From positions 1-32,041 of the forward strand of contig CALGOA010000073.1 in assembly GCA_937958015.1 (NCBI GenBank): DNA of 32,041 nucleotides, read 5' to 3'. The notes below the pieces were generated by a model. The model was not told the DNA's origin. It ran no database searches and saw only the letters and a list, made by a program, of their open reading frames with translations. The position numbers were made by a program, and so were the translations under genes. Position 1 is the first letter of the stretch. Every line of letters begins with the position of its first letter. The DNA is from an uncultured Acidimicrobiales bacterium. GTDB taxonomy: Bacteria > Actinomycetota > Acidimicrobiia > Acidimicrobiales > SZUA-35. This document shows positions 29,385-32,041 of this stretch, in pieces.

Positions 29385-30640
29385 TCCAGATACTCCTGAA
29401 CTGCTGTTTCTAGTTGTTCGATCGGCACGCTGTGCTGATCACCCTGGCCTCGCAGGGGTTTGATTGACGCTTCACCGCGGGCCAGTTCGTCTTCACCGAT
29501 GATCACGGCAACGTCGGCTCCGGACTTGTTGGCTCGTTTCATTTGAGCCTTCATGGACTTGCTCGACTCGGCTTTGTCGGCCCGAAGACCGAGTAGGCGG
29601 AGTCGGTCGACGATCGCGATGCCTTCCACCCCGGCGGTGGCCGCAACGATCCATACCTGGGGGTTCGTGGCGGGTGCACCCATCACACCTTCGGCGTCGC
29701 AGGCGAGGAGGGTCCGGTCGACGCCGAGGGCGAAACCGATTCCCGGTTCGTCGGGACCGCCGAGATTGGCCACAAGACCGTCGTAACGGCCGCCGCCACC
29801 GACGGCGTTCTGGGCGGCGTCGAGGCTTTCCGCCGCAAATTCGAAGGTGGTCCGGTTGTAGTAATCGAGTCCCCGCACAAGCCGCGGCTCGATGTCGAAG
29901 GGGATATTCATCACCTTGAGTCCCGCCTGCACCCGGTCAAAGGCCGCCGCCGCTTCAGAGGAAAGGAAGTCGGCGAGGGTCGGGGCACTGGCGATGATCG
30001 CCTGGTCGGGCTCTCGTTTGCTGTCCATCACCCGCAGCGGGTTTCGGGCGAGCGTCTCTTGAGACTGCTCGGTCAGATCGGCAACGTTGTCGGTGAAGTA
30101 GTTCCGAAGCGCTTCGGTATAGGCGGCCCGATCGGCGGGGTCGCCGAGGCTGTTGACCATCAAACGGACGTTGCGCAGGCCGAGTCGCTCGTAGAAGCGA
30201 GCGGCCAGAGCGATCAATTCGGTGTCGAGATCGGGATCAGCCGAACCGATCACCTCGGCGCCCACCTGATCGAATTGGCGGTAACGACCCTTCTGGGAGG
30301 CCTCGTACCGGAAGTTGGCGCCGTAATACCAGGCCTTCCATGGGGTCAACGGCCGCTGTTCCACGAACACTCGACACAGGCTTGCGGTCTGCTCGGGGCG
30401 TAGCGCAATGGTTCGGCCACCCTTGTCTTCGAAGCTGTACAGCTCCTTGGTGACAACGTCGGTCGCCTCGCCGAGCCGCACAAAAACACCGATGTCCTCA
30501 AACATCGGCGGGGTGACCTGCCCGAAGCCGGCCTTGGTGGCCTCATCGGCGAAAACGGACACCATCGCCCGCATCCGATCGGTGTCGGGTGGCATCAGGT
30601 CTCGGGTGCCCGGAGGGCTGCGGAATAGAGGCTGGGCCAT
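29381..30640 (-). CDS. hisS: Histidyl-tRNA synthetase
   Basis: A 419-residue class II synthetase charging tRNA-His. N-terminal FRSPPGTRDLMPPD, motif 2 YYGANFRYEASQKGRYRQF, the histidine-specific RGLDYYNRTTFEF and motif 3 GGGGRYDGL are present, followed by the anticodon-binding domain (about 325-419). I take the ATG at 30640, where the family N-terminus starts; the 13 codons upstream are not conserved in type. A TACGCT box lies 9 nt before it and there is no ribosome site. It leads the hisS-aspS pair. Confidence 0.97.
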   Translation of the reverse strand: MAQPLFRSPPGTRDLMPPDTDRMRAMVSVFADEATKAGFGQVTPPMFEDIGVFVRLGEATDVVTKELYSFEDKGGRTIALRPEQTASLCRVFVEQRPLTPWKAWYYGANFRYEASQKGRYRQFDQVGAEVIGSADPDLDTELIALAARFYERLGLRNVRLMVNSLGDPADRAAYTEALRNYFTDNVADLTEQSQETLARNPLRVMDSKREPDQAIIASAPTLADFLSSEAAAAFDRVQAGLKVMNIPFDIEPRLVRGLDYYNRTTFEFAAESLDAAQNAVGGGGRYDGLVANLGGPDEPGIGFALGVDRTLLACDAEGVMGAPATNPQVWIVAATAGVEGIAIVDRLRLLGLRADKAESSKSMKAQMKRANKSGADVAVIIGEDELARGEASIKPLRGQGDQHSVPIEQLETAVQEYLE

Positions 30641-30649
30641 GGCCCACGC

Positions 30650-30655
30650 AGCGTA
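30650..30655 (-). promoter_or_regulatory. Putative -10 box for hisS-aspS
   Basis: TACGCT on the minus strand, 9 nt before the hisS ATG at 30640, with no ribosome site between, predicting a nearly leaderless mRNA. Confidence 0.4.
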
Positions 30656-30729
30656 TTGCCTCCCCGCCACCCCTCCCACGGATTTAGGGGCTATCTAGAG
30701 AGTTGCCCTGTCATGAGGGCCGCCGACGT

Positions 30730-31608
30730 CTAACAACCGGCAACGGATATCAGGGACTGCCTAGCGTCGGTGGGGAGATCACGGGAAATCATGATCGCCC
30801 CGATCTCGCACTCGATCACCTCGGCTCCGTCGGCGGTCTCGGGTCTGACGTCGCCCTGAAACAGGTTGAGGGGCCAGTATTCGGTCCCGTTCCACTTGGC
30901 GCCCGCTTCCCACACCGGGTCGATCGCATGGTCTCCCGCGATGTCGGTGAAGCCCGCCTGGTCCAAGGCGGCTCCCCACTGCATGGCGGTCAGCCTGCGA
31001 AAGGGGCCCATTGAGAGCTGTCCACATACTTCGTAGATCACCGACGGGACGTTCGCTCCGTCGACCATTCGAGACGTCTGGTTCACGACGTCGCCGTCGA
31101 TCGTCCACACCTCAACCAAGGTTCGCTTCAGCGGTTCTTCGAAGCTGAACCGAACATCGATCAGGTCCGTTTCACCATCACCGTCGTGGTCGTCGCAAAC
31201 GACGGTGTGGCCATCGAGAAACGATTGGACCAGATCGATGTCCTGAGACCACAACGTTTCGACGATGACCCCGTCCGTGTCCGTTCGCACGATCTCAGAG
31301 GCCCGTTCCCAACCCTGGATCAGCCACACCCGCTCTCCCAGATCGGTGAGCTGAAACGGCTCTGCGGTATCGGTGGGATCCACAGCAGGCGGCACCGGCC
31401 GTGGTTCGGAAGTCGGCGTCGCAGCGGAGGGATCGGTTTCAACCGACGGTGGCGTGGACGTACTGGCGACGGTGGTTGGCAGTTGCTGTGTCGTCGTGGG
31501 CGACGAGCCCATCTCGCCTGCAACGGGCTCCGTCGTTGCACTGGCACACCCGAAGAGGAGCACTCCAGACAGAACCAGACAAGAACCTCGCATACCTATT
31601 GGACGCAT
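30730..31608 (-). CDS. Lipoprotein with a Ca-binding-like DxDxDG loop
   Basis: A 292-residue lipoprotein. The signal peptide ends in the lipobox LLFGC (C21 with the ATG at 31608; a second in-frame ATG at 31593 would shorten it by 5 residues). A Thr/Ser/Pro-rich linker (about 25-85) follows, then a globular part with CDDHDGDGETDLIDV, an FG-GAP/EF-hand-like Ca-binding loop in a beta context, and a C-terminal region with three further Cys (YEVCGQ, VIECEIG and the final Cys). I recognise no family. It is on the same strand as the methyltransferase upstream, 40 nt away, and 89 nt before hisS. Envelope location is inferred from the lipobox. Confidence 0.65.
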   Translation of the reverse strand: MRPIGMRGSCLVLSGVLLFGCASATTEPVAGEMGSSPTTTQQLPTTVASTSTPPSVETDPSAATPTSEPRPVPPAVDPTDTAEPFQLTDLGERVWLIQGWERASEIVRTDTDGVIVETLWSQDIDLVQSFLDGHTVVCDDHDGDGETDLIDVRFSFEEPLKRTLVEVWTIDGDVVNQTSRMVDGANVPSVIYEVCGQLSMGPFRRLTAMQWGAALDQAGFTDIAGDHAIDPVWEAGAKWNGTEYWPLNLFQGDVRPETADGAEVIECEIGAIMISRDLPTDARQSLISVAGC

Positions 31609-31648
31609 GGGGTGGCCCGCCGGTTCCACCCCGTCGGTTCCGGGACGG

Positions 31649-32041
31649 TCAGACCTTTCGCCAGACCGACACGTGCGATGAAGACTCTCCGGTGAACGGC
31701 GCCTTGGACCAGTCGGCCCATCGACCCTCCAGCTCGAGCCCGGCGATCTGCGCCATGAGATCCAATTCCGAGGGCCACACATAACGGAAGGCCGGCGACG
31801 AGGTTCGGATTCGGTCACCGTCGATGTGGTAGTGGTGTGAGACCGAGATCTGGTTGACGAGGTCGACGTACTCCTCAAACCCGAGATGTCGGGCTGACAC
31901 ATCGAAAGGTCGAATCGTTTCTCCGACCGGCAATCGACGTAGTTCGGGCACCATGTTCTCAACCACGAATCGGCCTCCCGGTTTCAGGTGCGCCGCCGCA
32001 TTCACAAAACACGCCGTCTGGGCCTGCTGTGTACGGAGGTT
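31649..32041 (-). CDS. SAM-dependent methyltransferase, class I (partial, N-terminus off right edge)
   Basis: The last 131 codons of a methyltransferase whose beginning lies beyond the right edge. Visible are the end of the Rossmann-like domain (FVNAAAHLKPGGRFVVEN, the usual post-motif strand) and the C-terminal beta hairpin with WPSELDLMAQIAGLELEGRW and the final HVSVWRKV, typical of small-molecule methyltransferases of the Methyltransf_11/25 type. The SAM-binding GxGxG motif is not in the window. The frame is open right through to the edge, so the GTG at 32003-32005 is internal. Substrate unknown. Confidence 0.85.
   Translation of the reverse strand, partial: NLRTQQAQTACFVNAAAHLKPGGRFVVENMVPELRRLPVGETIRPFDVSARHLGFEEYVDLVNQISVSHHYHIDGDRIRTSSPAFRYVWPSELDLMAQIAGLELEGRWADWSKAPFTGESSSHVSVWRKV

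Noticed and set aside
1-32041. CRISPR arrays, insertion sequences, integrases or prophage genes
   Set aside because: No regularly spaced repeats, transposase or recombinase motifs seen; the only direct repeat noted is the 16-bp pair near 23.9 kb.

Overview
The window is high-GC chromosomal DNA from an actinobacterium, most likely of the class Acidimicrobiia (Ilumatobacter/Microtrichales-like). This is inferred from the actinobacterial hisS-aspS-rarA-DUF948 synteny, an LprG-type lipoprotein next to an MFS transporter, the actinobacterial form of MutY, several acyl-CoA metabolism genes, and many genes that appear to be leaderless (TANNNT box 5-9 nt before an ATG or GTG). I see no tRNA, rRNA, IS element, phage gene or CRISPR array.

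Layout. 1-4926 (all minus): MBL-fold hydrolase, flavin reductase, M50 membrane protease, gamma-carbonic-anhydrase-like protein, cyclic-nucleotide-binding protein and sufB, which runs off the left edge and has a palindromic operator-like site over its promoter. 5098-7120 (plus): the highlight, a two-gene cassette of a thioredoxin-domain fusion protein and a UGSC-family selenoprotein whose in-frame TGA (6878-6880) is followed by a bSECIS-like hairpin. An ordinary gene caller would split or truncate this gene. 7148-11675 (minus): tightly packed mutY, LprG-like lipoprotein, MFS transporter with an unusual C-terminal extension, and a HEPN-CBS protein. 11684-11693 is a shared bidirectional promoter between mutY and a methylsuccinyl-CoA-dehydrogenase-like gene.

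11703-19353 (mostly plus) is an acyl-CoA block: two acyl-CoA dehydrogenases, an alpha-methylacyl-CoA racemase and an old-yellow-enzyme/FAD oxidoreductase, ending in a small ORF with a strong ribosome binding site. It is interrupted at 15118-15952 by a gene-poor island packed with perfect inverted repeats. 19350-22194 (minus): acyl-CoA synthetase, a lipoprotein with three cysteine-paired repeats and a subtilisin-inhibitor-like lipoprotein. 22249-23868 (plus): an NHLRC2-like thioredoxin/beta-propeller protein. 23875-30640 (minus): the conserved informational block hisS, aspS, a membrane-anchored protein, rarA, a membrane protein, DUF948 and its partner, but with no alaS where many actinobacteria have it. 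30730-32041 (minus): a lipoprotein and the C-terminal part of a methyltransferase that runs off the right edge.

Functionally the window mixes housekeeping (Fe-S assembly, base-excision repair, tRNA charging, fork rescue), acyl-CoA and branched-chain or C2 carbon metabolism, cell-envelope lipid export, and one selenium-dependent thiol-redox system of unknown substrate. No selA, selB, selC or selD lies in the window, so the selenoprotein call predicts them elsewhere in the genome.
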